From assembly GCF_017356035.1 (NCBI RefSeq), contig NZ_JAFIQX010000002.1:682001-746000 (forward strand): a DNA stretch of 64,000 nt. Direction: 5' to 3'. The position numbers were made by a program, and so were the translations under genes. Each line of letters opens with the position of its first letter. Positions within the stretch are counted from its first letter, which is position 1. Source of the DNA: Longitalea luteola (GTDB lineage: Bacteria > Bacteroidota > Bacteroidia > Chitinophagales > Chitinophagaceae). Below are positions 39,889-48,547 of the stretch, in pieces. The notes beneath the pieces are model-generated. The model saw only the letters and a list, made by a program, of their open reading frames with translations, was not told the origin of the DNA and searched no databases.

Positions 39889-40743
39889 ATGCAAAACCTA
39901 CTCAAAGCAGGTCTTTTGGCCTTAACAGCTGGGTTGCTGGTGACCGGTTGTAAAAAAGCGGGCATTGAAGCCAACGACCAACAAGAGCAATCAGCCAATT
40001 CAACGGTAAATACCGAAGCGATCCTCAGTACTTTTTCGGTGAACTGGAACAACTACGCCGATGGTGTATACACCAGTTCAGCCGCTGCGGCGGATTTTGG
40101 CAACATCAGTGGCTGGAATGATACCCGTACCTGGATCTCCGGTGGAACCTGCCGTATTAAATTATTGAAGAATGCTTTATCAGGCGCCGGCGGTGTTATT
40201 GGTAATATCGATGTTTCCGATGGCAGCGCCTATGAACTGGATTATGATGTAAGATTCCACAGTCAGTTCGATTTTAGCCGCGGTGGCAAAATAGGCTTTG
40301 GCTTCCTGGTAGGAGATGGTAATACGGGTGGCGATCCGGGCTGGGATGGTAATGGTGGCAGCTTGCGGTTAATGTGGTATCAGACAGATGCCGGCCGTGT
40401 TTTCTTTCAACCCTATGTTTATTATAGAGACCAGCCTGGAGAGTTTGGCGATACATTTGGAAAATCCTATCCTTCAAGCGGTAGCCTGAACAAGGGCCAA
40501 ACGTATCATGTGCATATGTACATCAAGAGCAATACCGGAAGTAATACAGATGGCCATGTGCAAATTGTTATTGATGGAACAGTGGTGCTTGACCGTGCTA
40601 TCCGGTGGACTACCAATGATTCAAAACGCCTGATCAGGCAGGTGAGCTTCCATACATTCCGAGGAGGAAGCCAAACCTACTGGCAATCGAGCACTGATGG
40701 TTACATTTATTATGACAACTTATATGTACATAAAATAAGTTAA
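39889..40743 (+). CDS. Lipoprotein with polysaccharide-lyase-14-like beta-sandwich
   Basis: A 284-residue surface or periplasmic lipoprotein. The lipobox LLVTGC places the lipid cysteine near residue 22. The mature part is a beta-jelly-roll with conserved-looking runs GGKIGFGFLVGDG, GGSLRLMWYQTD and YHVHMYIKSNT, reminiscent of PL14 alginate/glucuronan lyases and of lectin-like relatives. No catalytic residues can be assigned, so a binding-only role is possible. TTG 39880 would add MKK and is an alternative start. The neighbouring propeller-type regulator is a plausible controller. Confidence 0.6.
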   Translation: MQNLLKAGLLALTAGLLVTGCKKAGIEANDQQEQSANSTVNTEAILSTFSVNWNNYADGVYTSSAAAADFGNISGWNDTRTWISGGTCRIKLLKNALSGAGGVIGNIDVSDGSAYELDYDVRFHSQFDFSRGGKIGFGFLVGDGNTGGDPGWDGNGGSLRLMWYQTDAGRVFFQPYVYYRDQPGEFGDTFGKSYPSSGSLNKGQTYHVHMYIKSNTGSNTDGHVQIVIDGTVVLDRAIRWTTNDSKRLIRQVSFHTFRGGSQTYWQSSTDGYIYYDNLYVHKIS

Positions 40744-40841
40744 CCCTGATCCGTACCCCCGGACATTGCTAATTCTGGAAGAACACAAAAACAAATGGGG
40801 CCGGTTGCCGCCGGACCCATTTTCATTTTTAAATTACTTCG

Positions 40842-42158
40842 TTATGGAGTTACCTTGGTAAATATTTCTATAACACCGTTTTCGCCGGCTGCCCCGAATT
40901 TTTTAACGGCCTCCTTATCTTTCCAAACACTAATTGATTTGATCTCTTCAGGTTTCAGATTTTTTACATGCTCCACAGAGGCGGGTAAATTGTTGATATA
41001 ATACAGGATATTTTCTGGAAATGCAGCTTTTGTACTGTCTTTTGGTTCAACGGCAATGTAAAATCTGTTTGCTAAAACAGCAATCGGATGTTTACTTTTG
41101 ATAGCTAAACCGGTGTTTGATTCCGGGACCTGATCTTTCGCTTTTGGCGCAGGTGTGGTGTCGTTCTTTTGTACACGTTTTACCGGTTGCTTCTTTGCTG
41201 TTGCGGGAATAAGTGTAATCGTTTTTGGCGTAAAAAGCGTGATAGGTGCTTCGTGAACGATCGGCGCAAGAATAGTAGTGGCTTTGCTTTCAATGGTAGA
41301 AACCGACAAAGAAACTACTGCAAGCAGGCTAACCGGAAATACCAGCAATTTACGCACATGGCTGAACCGCGTTTTGTTTGTTCTTGTTAACATAAATAAT
41401 CTGCGTTTAATAGATGAATAATAGAAAGCATGAGTTGGGTTCAGGAAATGTTTCCCGTAATGTGCCTGTAACAGCAGCTTCGCAAACTCTTCTACATCAT
41501 TGTTACCAACGGCTTCTTTATCGGCTATGAATTCATGAATGGCCTTCAGCTCTTTTTGAATGAGCCAGTTGAATGGGTTCATCCAGAAAATGGCATTGAT
41601 GAGCTGGCAAAAAAGAATATCGAGGGTATGCTTCTGCTCAATATGCGTGATCTCATGTTTGAAGATCTTCCGGCCGAACTCTTCGTCGAGCGAAATGGAT
41701 TCCTTCCAGAAAAGATTACTCAAAAAAGAGAAAGGCGCGTGATCGAGATTGGTATAAATGAAATCAACCTTGTTCATTTTAACGATCACTGATCGCCTTT
41801 TCAGCTGATATACTTTTATGATATTAAACAGGAACATTACAAGCAGGAAAAGGCTTATACTGCCGGCTGTATAAAAGGCAATGTCCTGCCAGGAAACGGT
41901 TTTTGCATGTGTATCTGCCGTCTGGATTGAAATAAAGTTGAGCGATTCGATGGATACGGGCAGGTCTTGTTGGTCAATGGCAAACCAGTTGAAATTAAAG
42001 AAGGGCATGACTATACTACAGGCGATGCTCAACAACAGGTAAAACCGGTTATAATAATTGAAGCTTTTATTTCGTAAGGCTATCCAGTAATAGCCGAGGA
42101 AGATGCCCGAGATGAAAAAAGATTTCAATACATACAGCAAGATCGTTTGGCTATTCAT
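40842..42158 (-). CDS. M56-family (BlaR1-like) membrane metallopeptidase with plug-like tail
   Basis: Signal-transducing peptidase of 438 residues. Four hydrophobic helices (about 10-30, 38-55, 92-115 and 272-290) surround a cytoplasmic zinc protease with HEITH at 168-172 and a third ligand in IHEFIADKEAVG (E209). The C-terminal part lacks a penicillin-binding sensor. Instead a linker leads to a TonB-plug-like segment (ILYYINNLPASVEHVKNLKPEEIKSISVWKDKEAV). The gene overlaps the preceding BlaI-type repressor gene by eight bases, so the pair forms a unit in which protease activation should inactivate the repressor. Confidence 0.88.
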   Translation of the reverse strand: MNSQTILLYVLKSFFISGIFLGYYWIALRNKSFNYYNRFYLLLSIACSIVMPFFNFNWFAIDQQDLPVSIESLNFISIQTADTHAKTVSWQDIAFYTAGSISLFLLVMFLFNIIKVYQLKRRSVIVKMNKVDFIYTNLDHAPFSFLSNLFWKESISLDEEFGRKIFKHEITHIEQKHTLDILFCQLINAIFWMNPFNWLIQKELKAIHEFIADKEAVGNNDVEEFAKLLLQAHYGKHFLNPTHAFYYSSIKRRLFMLTRTNKTRFSHVRKLLVFPVSLLAVVSLSVSTIESKATTILAPIVHEAPITLFTPKTITLIPATAKKQPVKRVQKNDTTPAPKAKDQVPESNTGLAIKSKHPIAVLANRFYIAVEPKDSTKAAFPENILYYINNLPASVEHVKNLKPEEIKSISVWKDKEAVKKFGAAGENGVIEIFTKVTP

Positions 42159-42519
42159 GGCCTTTCTTTTTAAGTTGTTTCAATAAGAATTCGAGGTCTT
42201 CGATCGACATTTCTTTTTTATCTACCAGGAACGACACAACTTTAGTATATGAGCCCTGGAAATAATTTTCGGTAATGGCTTTGATACCACTGGCAGAATA
42301 TTCTTCTTTTGAGATCAGCGGAAAATAGAAATTGTTGCGATTGGGATTCTTAATACCCACAAACTTTTTCTCCACCAGTATTTTTAATAAAGTGCCCACA
42401 GTATTATAATGAGGCTTTGTATCGGCGAGGTGTTCCAGGATATCTTTCATAAATCCACCCTCACCGAGGCTCCAGAGTGTTTGCATGATCTGCTCTTCAG
42501 CAGCGGTTAACTTTTTCAT
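42151..42519 (-). CDS. BlaI/MecI/CopY-family repressor
   Basis: A 122-residue winged-helix repressor: LTAAEEQIMQTLWSLGEGGFMKDILEHL, then PHYNTVGTLLKILVEKKFVGIK, are the HTH and wing of the BlaI family, followed by a helical dimerisation part (FLVDKKEMSIEDLEFLLKQLKKKG). The start at 42519 coincides with the domain start; the frame extends upstream through the operators and is not coding there. Two palindromic sites just upstream are likely its own operators. Cleavage by the adjacent M56 protease is the expected release mechanism. Confidence 0.93.
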   Translation of the reverse strand: MKKLTAAEEQIMQTLWSLGEGGFMKDILEHLADTKPHYNTVGTLLKILVEKKFVGIKNPNRNNFYFPLISKEEYSASGIKAITENYFQGSYTKVVSFLVDKKEMSIEDLEFLLKQLKKKGHE

Positions 42520-42530
42520 GATCTTGTTTT

Positions 42531-42548
42531 TGCCTAAAGTCTTAGGCA
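42531..42548. promoter_or_regulatory. Palindromic operator 1 of the BlaI-type repressor
   Basis: TGCCTAA and TTAGGCA arms with a four-base spacer lie 12 bases before the repressor ATG. The arms match those of the second site, and the two centres are 24 bases apart, close to two helical turns. Confidence 0.75.
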
Positions 42549-42554
42549 ATATTA

Positions 42555-42572
42555 TGCCTAAAACTTTAGGCA
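42555..42572. promoter_or_regulatory. Palindromic operator 2 of the BlaI-type repressor
   Basis: TGCCTAAA-AC-TTTAGGCA is a near-perfect 18-base palindrome. On the minus strand it starts three bases after AATATTTG (42575-42582), a one-mismatch -7 box, so it would cover the transcription start, as expected for repression. Confidence 0.8.
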
Positions 42573-42837
42573 GACAAATATTTTTGACTAAAAATTCCGG
42601 GCTTTTGAAAATCAGTTCACAATGATTTAGAAATGGCTTTAATTGAATTTGGGAAATGCCAAATAGCGTATGATCAGGCTTCGGCATTGACGCCGGGTAA
42701 GCTATTTGAACTATTCGATTAAAATTTTGAAAAATTACTTTGGTCGATAAGTGAGTTGATTTTCCCAATATTCGTGTTGATTTTGACAATCAGCGTGCAA
42801 TCGTATAGCCTATGGTGTTTGGTGTTACTGCAATCGC

Positions 42838-42868
42838 TTTGATCCACAATTGCGTTTGATTACATTTG
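42838..42868 (+). promoter_or_regulatory. Bacteroidota promoter of the NHL-repeat gene
   Basis: TTTG at 42838-42841, a 19-base spacer and TACATTTG at 42861-42868 match the TTTG-N19-TAnnTTTG consensus fully. Transcription should start near 42875, about 18 bases before the chosen ATG. An inverted repeat (GTTCAC at 42868-42873, GTGAAC at 42882-42887) covers the start point. Confidence 0.75.
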
Positions 42869-42892
42869 TTCACTTTAATTGGTGAACCAAAA

Positions 42893-45034
42893 ATGCTCCT
42901 AAAGCCCCTTTCAATCTTGTTGCTCGTGGCAACCTGTATATGTATTTCATTATTTTCCCACGCACAATGTAATACCAATCAAATTTCCTTGTCAGGAAGT
43001 TCATGTGTCGGTAGTCAATTACGGTTAAATAGTACTATTGTTCCTGATTCGATAACCTGGATATATGCCGGGAATAAAGTGGCCGGACAGAAAGCGATCC
43101 TTAATGATACGGGCACTACAGTCGCCGGAGGCAACAGGCAAGGCGCCCGAGCTGATCAGTTGAGTCATCCTGACAGAATTTATGTAGATGCGGCCGGCGT
43201 TATTTATATTCCTGATACTGATAATAACCGGGTACAAAAATGGTTGCCAGGCGCTTCTTCCGGCACCACTGTTGCCGGCGGCAATGGCGCAGGAAATGCA
43301 CCTGATCAATTTGATAGGCCAACCAGCGTGTGTCTCGACGCGCAGGGAAATATTTATGTGGCAGATCAAAACAACAACAGGGTGCAAAAGTTTGCGCCGG
43401 GGGCTACTCAGGGAGTCACGGTAGCAGGCGCTAATGGAGAATTGCGCGCTCCTACCGATCTATTTATTGATGCTGGTGGTAGTCTTTACGTTTCGGATCA
43501 ACTTAATAATGTCATAAGAAAATATGCACCTGGGTCACCAAACGGTGTGGTTGTCGCTGGTAATTTCAGTGCAGGCACAGGACCTGCCAACCTGGATGGG
43601 CCATCTGGAATCTATGTAGATGCGGCAGGTAATATTTACATATGTGATACCAATAATAAACGTGTACAAAAATGGGGGCCTGGCGCTTCAACAGGCACCA
43701 CTGTTGCAGTAGTATCTTTCACAAGCGGATTTCCTTTGGACGTCAGTGTGGATTGTAAGGGAGATGTGTATACGCTTGACTATGCCCTTGGTGTTGTTAT
43801 AAAAAATATGGGTGTTAATGAAATACCTGTGATTGGACGTGAGGGATATGGATTTGGAGTTAACCGGTTGTATTTCCCAATAGGTATTTTTATTTCGGAA
43901 AATAACATCATGTATATAGCTGATAGCGAAAATCACCGTGTGCAGAAATTTACCTATAAAATAAGTCCCGTGTTTACGCCCAATGTGCCTGGGAATTATA
44001 CCGTAATTGCACATTACAAATGTTGTCCTGATGTTAGTCTTCCTTTTACAGTTGAGTTGGGAAAAAAAGCAGCTATTGAGATAACTGCCACTGCTACCAG
44101 CATATGTCCCGGCGAACAGGTAACATTTACTGCAACGAATCCCAATCAGCTGCTCAACCCTAAATACCAATGGAAACTAAATGGTGTGGATGTTAGCGCC
44201 AATTCGAATACATACCAGCCGGCTGTTTTGCAGGAAAATGATCATGTGCAATGTATCATGATGTCAACGGGTGTATGCGATTTGCCCGATCGGAATGCGA
44301 GTAATATCATTAGAATAGAATATACTGCACCTGTTCCCCTCGACCTGGAGCCACAGGTTTTTATTTGTCCGGATGGAAATACGACCCTCAGGGCAACGGC
44401 TACCTATAATAATTATGTATGGCAGGATAAATCCACGCAGCCGCAATTGACCGTATCTGCTCCCGGAAAGTATTATGTTACGGCGGAAGATAAATGTGGA
44501 CGTTCGTTTTCCGACACTGTCCTGGTTTCGCTTTTTGCTCCCGATAATCATATTTTGCCCGTTGATACAATTATTTGCTCCTATGAAAATCTGCAACTGA
44601 AACCCATAAAAGAATGTTTGTCGTTTTTATGGAGCGATCACTCTACAAATCCATCTATCACAATTAATCAACCAGGACTTTACTGGTTGCAGGCAAAAGA
44701 TATGAACGGTTGTACGGTTCGCGACTCATTGAATTTACTTACCAAAACCTGTCCGCCCAGGGGCATCTATATGCCCAACGCTTTTACGCCCGATAACAAT
44801 GGCAAAAATGATATCCTGAAACCGGTTATTTACGGAAAAATAAAAAAGTACCAGTTTCGTGTATTCAACCGGTATGGTCAGATGGTTTTTAATACCTCAA
44901 ATCCTGCACAAGGATGGGATGGAAGGGTAAATACCAATCTGCCGAATGCCGGGGTGTATGTTTGGTCCTGTAGCTTTGAGCTGGAAGGCGCGAAGCCGGT
45001 AATTGAAAAGGGAACAGTTGTCTTAATAAAATAA
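42893..45034 (+). CDS. Secreted NHL-repeat protein with type IX secretion (type B) C-terminal domain
   Basis: A 713-residue surface or secreted protein. Signal peptide at 1-25, then about five NHL repeats forming a propeller (about 65-365), each with a version of GxxxxPxxIYVDAAGNIYIxDxxNNRVQKW. Ig-like segments follow (about 370-620). The C-terminal domain (MPNAFTPDNNGKNDILKP to the end) is the T9SS type B/CHU_C sorting signal. It is therefore exported and fixed to, or released from, the cell surface. ATG 42893 gives the signal peptide; TTG 42866 lies in the promoter. Binding partner unknown. Confidence 0.9.
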   Translation: MLLKPLSILLLVATCICISLFSHAQCNTNQISLSGSSCVGSQLRLNSTIVPDSITWIYAGNKVAGQKAILNDTGTTVAGGNRQGARADQLSHPDRIYVDAAGVIYIPDTDNNRVQKWLPGASSGTTVAGGNGAGNAPDQFDRPTSVCLDAQGNIYVADQNNNRVQKFAPGATQGVTVAGANGELRAPTDLFIDAGGSLYVSDQLNNVIRKYAPGSPNGVVVAGNFSAGTGPANLDGPSGIYVDAAGNIYICDTNNKRVQKWGPGASTGTTVAVVSFTSGFPLDVSVDCKGDVYTLDYALGVVIKNMGVNEIPVIGREGYGFGVNRLYFPIGIFISENNIMYIADSENHRVQKFTYKISPVFTPNVPGNYTVIAHYKCCPDVSLPFTVELGKKAAIEITATATSICPGEQVTFTATNPNQLLNPKYQWKLNGVDVSANSNTYQPAVLQENDHVQCIMMSTGVCDLPDRNASNIIRIEYTAPVPLDLEPQVFICPDGNTTLRATATYNNYVWQDKSTQPQLTVSAPGKYYVTAEDKCGRSFSDTVLVSLFAPDNHILPVDTIICSYENLQLKPIKECLSFLWSDHSTNPSITINQPGLYWLQAKDMNGCTVRDSLNLLTKTCPPRGIYMPNAFTPDNNGKNDILKPVIYGKIKKYQFRVFNRYGQMVFNTSNPAQGWDGRVNTNLPNAGVYVWSCSFELEGAKPVIEKGTVVLIK

Positions 45035-45163
45035 ACGTCCTGTTGGGAAAATTGGCTTGGGTTGAACATTTTTACACCTTTTTGCCCAATTTGTATACCT
45101 TTTTTGAGCAGGCAGTTATGCGCATAAAAAGTTATTTTGCGGTTGCCATAAAGCCGCTTGCAT

Positions 45164-47794
45164 ATGAAAATCAGACAATATCTTCTTTGTCCTTTGGTGT
45201 TGGTTTGCCTGCTGATCACTCCCTGTGTGCAGGCACAGAACTGGAAATTCCCTTTCCAAAACGTTGATCTTTCCTTCGAAGAACGGGTCAATGACCTGGT
45301 GGGCAGAATGACCCTCGAAGAAAAAGTATCGCAAATGCTCAATGCGTCACCCGCTATTCCGCGGTTAGGCATTCCTGCCTATGACTGGTGGAATGAAACA
45401 TTGCATGGCGTTGCAAGAACGCCCTACAATGTAACAGTGTATCCACAGGCCATTGCCATGGCGGCCACATTCGATACGGCGGCGCTTTTTAAAATGGCTG
45501 ATTTTTCGGCTATGGAAGGCAGGGTGATCTTTAATAAAGCAGTAGCTGCCGGAAAAACAAATGCCCGCTACCTCGGGCTTACCTACTGGACACCGAACAT
45601 CAATATCTTCCGTGATCCGCGCTGGGGCCGCGGACAGGAGACATATGGCGAAGATCCTTACCTCACCGCTATGCTGGGCGATGCATTCGTGCGTGGCCTG
45701 CAGGGCAATGATCCTAAATACCTGAAAGCAGCAGCCTGCGCAAAACACTATGCCGTGCACAGCGGTCCTGAACCCGAACGCCATGTGTTCAATGCAGATG
45801 TGAGTGCCTATGATCTCTGGGATACCTATTTGCCGGCTTTTAAGAAACTGGTAGTTGATTCCAAAGTAGCCGGCGTCATGTGCGCCTATAACGCCTTTCG
45901 CAAACAGCCCTGTTGCGCCAGCGATCTGTTGATGACCGATATTCTACGCAATCAATGGAGCTTTTCCGGTTATGTGACGTCCGACTGCTGGGCCATTGAC
46001 GATTTCTTTAAAAACCATAAAACGCATCCTGATGCCGCCTCCGCTTCTGCTGATGCAGTATTGCATGGAACTGACCTCGATTGCGGCACAGATGCCTACA
46101 AAGCACTCGTGCAGGCCGTAAAGGACAAAAAGATAACAGAACAGCAAATTGAGGTTTCAGTAAAACGGCTGTTCATGATCCGGTTCCGGCTCGGTATGTT
46201 CGATCCCGTATCGATGGTGAAATATGCACAAACGCCGGAAAGCACCCTGGAAGCAGCCGCCCATGCAAAACATGCCCTCGATATGGCGCATGAATCGATC
46301 GTTTTGCTGAAGAATCAGAACAATACCCTGCCGCTGAAAAAGGGACTGCAGAAAATTGTTGTGCTTGGACCAAATGCCAACAATGTAATTTCCCCCCTGG
46401 GTAACTATAATGGAACACCTTCTAAGCTGGTGACCCTGTTACAGGGAATAAAAGAGAAAGCCGGCTCCACCACGCAGGTGGTGTATGAAAAAGCGATCAA
46501 TTATACTAACAAAAACATTCTTGAATATACAGATATAAGCAATGCTTGCTCCATAGAAGGGAAACAGGGGTTCAAAGCAACCTATTACAACAACAGGGAG
46601 CTGAGCGGAGAACCGGTTGCCACCTTATTTGAACAACGTATAGACCATAACTGGCAGGAAGGCGAAGCAGTGGTTGAAAATTTAAAAGCATACAGTTTTT
46701 CTGCCCGCTATATAACCGATTATAAAGCAACAGCTGATGGTACCATCACCTTCGAATTTGAAGCCGACGATGGATTCAGGTTTATCATCAATGACAAAAC
46801 GATCTTTAACTCGTGGACAAGAAAGCCGCGGGATATTGCTTCATACACACTTACCACTCGCAAAGATTCCGTGTATCGCCTGGTAGTGGAATACTGGCAG
46901 GGAGAAGGCAAGGCAACTATGAAAATGAATACGGGCCAGCCTTCCGTAACAGATTTTAATGTATTGGTAAAAAGGACGAGCGATGCAGATGTATTCATTG
47001 TTGCCGGCGGCATTTCACCGCAATTAGAAGGCGAAGAAATGAAAGTAAGTGATCCGGGTTTCCGCGGTGGCGATAGAACCACCATTCTGCTGCCTGCTGT
47101 GCAAACGGAATTAATGAAGGCATTACAGGCTACCGGCAAACCCGTTGTTTTTGTTATGATGACAGGCAGTGCTATCGCTACGCCCTGGGAATCGGAGAAT
47201 ATTCCTGCAATTGTAAATGCCTGGTATGGCGGCCAGTCGGCGGGCACGGCCCTGGCAGATGTATTGTTCGGAGATTATAATCCATCAGGCCGGTTACCGG
47301 TTACCTTTTACAAAGGCGATAATGACCTGCCGGCATTTGAAGATTACTCGATGAAGAACAGGACCTACCGGTATTTTACCGGCAAACCATTGTATGGTTT
47401 TGGGTATGGACTGAGTTATACAACATTCCGTTATGATCAGTTAACAGCGCCAGCCGCTGCTGAAAGTGGAAAAGCTATTAAAGTTTCGGTACGCGTTACA
47501 AATACCGGAAAGAAAGCGGGCGACGAAGTCGTGCAATTGTACCTGGTGAACCGGAATACTTCGTTGGTCACACCACTGAAATCATTAAAAGGTTTCAACC
47601 GGATAACATTGAAGCCTGCAGAGAGCAAACTGGTTAATTTTACTTTAACACCTGAAGACCTGACGTATGTTGATGCCAATGGACAGCGCTTACCTTTGCA
47701 TGGAAAAATACAAATAGCGGTGGGCGGTAACCAGCCGGACGAACCGAATGTAACAAGCGGGAATGTTGTTAAGAAAGATATAATGATCAAATAA
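45164..47794 (+). CDS. Glycoside hydrolase family 3 with PA14 insertion (beta-glucosidase/xylosidase type)
   Basis: An 876-residue secreted exo-glycosidase with a signal peptide (MKIRQYLLCPLVLVCLLITPCVQAQ). The GH3 N-domain shows WWNETLHGVA, FRDPRWGRGQETYGEDP, KHYAVHSGPE and the catalytic aspartate in GYVTSDCWAIDDF. A PA14 domain (GFKATYYNNRELSGEP to about residue 600) is inserted in the C-domain, and a fibronectin-III-like domain ends the protein (VSVRVTNTGKKAGDEVVQLY). The WNE/SDC pattern leans towards beta-xylosidase. It acts in the periplasm on plant-type oligosaccharides. Confidence 0.92.
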   Translation: MKIRQYLLCPLVLVCLLITPCVQAQNWKFPFQNVDLSFEERVNDLVGRMTLEEKVSQMLNASPAIPRLGIPAYDWWNETLHGVARTPYNVTVYPQAIAMAATFDTAALFKMADFSAMEGRVIFNKAVAAGKTNARYLGLTYWTPNINIFRDPRWGRGQETYGEDPYLTAMLGDAFVRGLQGNDPKYLKAAACAKHYAVHSGPEPERHVFNADVSAYDLWDTYLPAFKKLVVDSKVAGVMCAYNAFRKQPCCASDLLMTDILRNQWSFSGYVTSDCWAIDDFFKNHKTHPDAASASADAVLHGTDLDCGTDAYKALVQAVKDKKITEQQIEVSVKRLFMIRFRLGMFDPVSMVKYAQTPESTLEAAAHAKHALDMAHESIVLLKNQNNTLPLKKGLQKIVVLGPNANNVISPLGNYNGTPSKLVTLLQGIKEKAGSTTQVVYEKAINYTNKNILEYTDISNACSIEGKQGFKATYYNNRELSGEPVATLFEQRIDHNWQEGEAVVENLKAYSFSARYITDYKATADGTITFEFEADDGFRFIINDKTIFNSWTRKPRDIASYTLTTRKDSVYRLVVEYWQGEGKATMKMNTGQPSVTDFNVLVKRTSDADVFIVAGGISPQLEGEEMKVSDPGFRGGDRTTILLPAVQTELMKALQATGKPVVFVMMTGSAIATPWESENIPAIVNAWYGGQSAGTALADVLFGDYNPSGRLPVTFYKGDNDLPAFEDYSMKNRTYRYFTGKPLYGFGYGLSYTTFRYDQLTAPAAAESGKAIKVSVRVTNTGKKAGDEVVQLYLVNRNTSLVTPLKSLKGFNRITLKPAESKLVNFTLTPEDLTYVDANGQRLPLHGKIQIAVGGNQPDEPNVTSGNVVKKDIMIK

Positions 47795-47877
47795 GAAGGT
47801 GTGCGAAAAGCCATGACACCGTTGAATGGAGTATTTGGAAGAAATCACTTTCTTTGTATTCACTGAAAAGAACAGTC

Positions 47878-48450
47878 ATGGACCCAAAACAGATCCTGAA
47901 AGAACATGTAGCGAAGATTGCTGCACTGACTGATGAGGAGTTTGACAATTTTTTTGACCGTTTCGAATTACAATCCTTTAAAAAAGGACAAACCATTATT
48001 ACTGCAGGTGATAAGGTGAATCATGAATATTTTGTAGTGAGTGGTTGCCTTAAAACCTTTTATATAAACGATGATATAAAAATGTACATCCTTCAGTTTG
48101 CCATGCCAACCTGGTGGGCTTCTGATTTTAATGCATTGTACAGTGGGGCAAAAGCTACAGTTGGCGTCGATTGTGTAACAGATGCCGAGGTGCTTCGCCT
48201 TAGCAATGCCGATCGGGAAGAGATATGCCGCGAGGTGCACCAGGTAGAACACTTCTTTCGGTGGCGCACAAATAAAGGATATGTGGCGTCGCAAAAAAGA
48301 TTGTTGAGTATGATGAATAACGATGTTAAGCACCGGTATGAAGAACTGATGGCCCAGTACCCGGAACTTTATAATATTGTTCCCAAACAATTAATAGCTG
48401 CTTACCTGGGTGTTTCCCGGGAAACCCTCAGCCGCCTGTATAACTCCTGA
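47878..48450 (+). CDS. Crp/Fnr-family transcriptional regulator
   Basis: A 190-residue regulator. The cyclic-nucleotide-binding-like beta-barrel (about 20-120: FELQSFKKGQTIITAGDKVNHEYFVVSGCLKTFY) lacks the phosphate-binding cassette arginine of true cAMP receptors and has no Fnr cysteine cluster, so its signal is unknown. The C-terminal helix-turn-helix is short but recognisable (NIVPKQLIAAYLGVSRETLSRLY). ATG 47878 is preferred to TTG 47854. Two near-identical palindromes directly downstream suggest that it controls the YceI gene. Confidence 0.88.
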   Translation: MDPKQILKEHVAKIAALTDEEFDNFFDRFELQSFKKGQTIITAGDKVNHEYFVVSGCLKTFYINDDIKMYILQFAMPTWWASDFNALYSGAKATVGVDCVTDAEVLRLSNADREEICREVHQVEHFFRWRTNKGYVASQKRLLSMMNNDVKHRYEELMAQYPELYNIVPKQLIAAYLGVSRETLSRLYNS

Positions 48451-48452
48451 AA

Positions 48453-48468
48453 TGTGATCTACATCACA
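48453..48468. promoter_or_regulatory. Crp-type palindromic site, distal
   Basis: TGTGA-N6-TCACA, identical to the classic Crp consensus half-sites, three bases after the regulator stop codon. Its core GTGATCTACATCAC differs by one base from the second site. Confidence 0.75.
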
Positions 48469-48479
48469 AATTACCAATA

Positions 48480-48493
48480 GTGATGTACATCAC
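48480..48493. promoter_or_regulatory. Crp-type palindromic site, proximal
   Basis: GTGATGTACATCAC is a perfect 14-base palindrome, centred 26 bases after the first site. A CATCTTTG at 48517-48524 resembles a -7 box, which would place this centre near -44, a position typical for activation. Confidence 0.75.
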
Positions 48494-48547
48494 GCGATCA
48501 CCCGCGCATTCCAGCTCATCTTTGTGTTGTAAACTAAACGCAAAGAA

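Noticed and set aside
40842-42519. Beta-lactam resistance sensor system
   Set aside because: The M56 protein has no penicillin-binding sensor domain and no beta-lactamase gene is adjacent.
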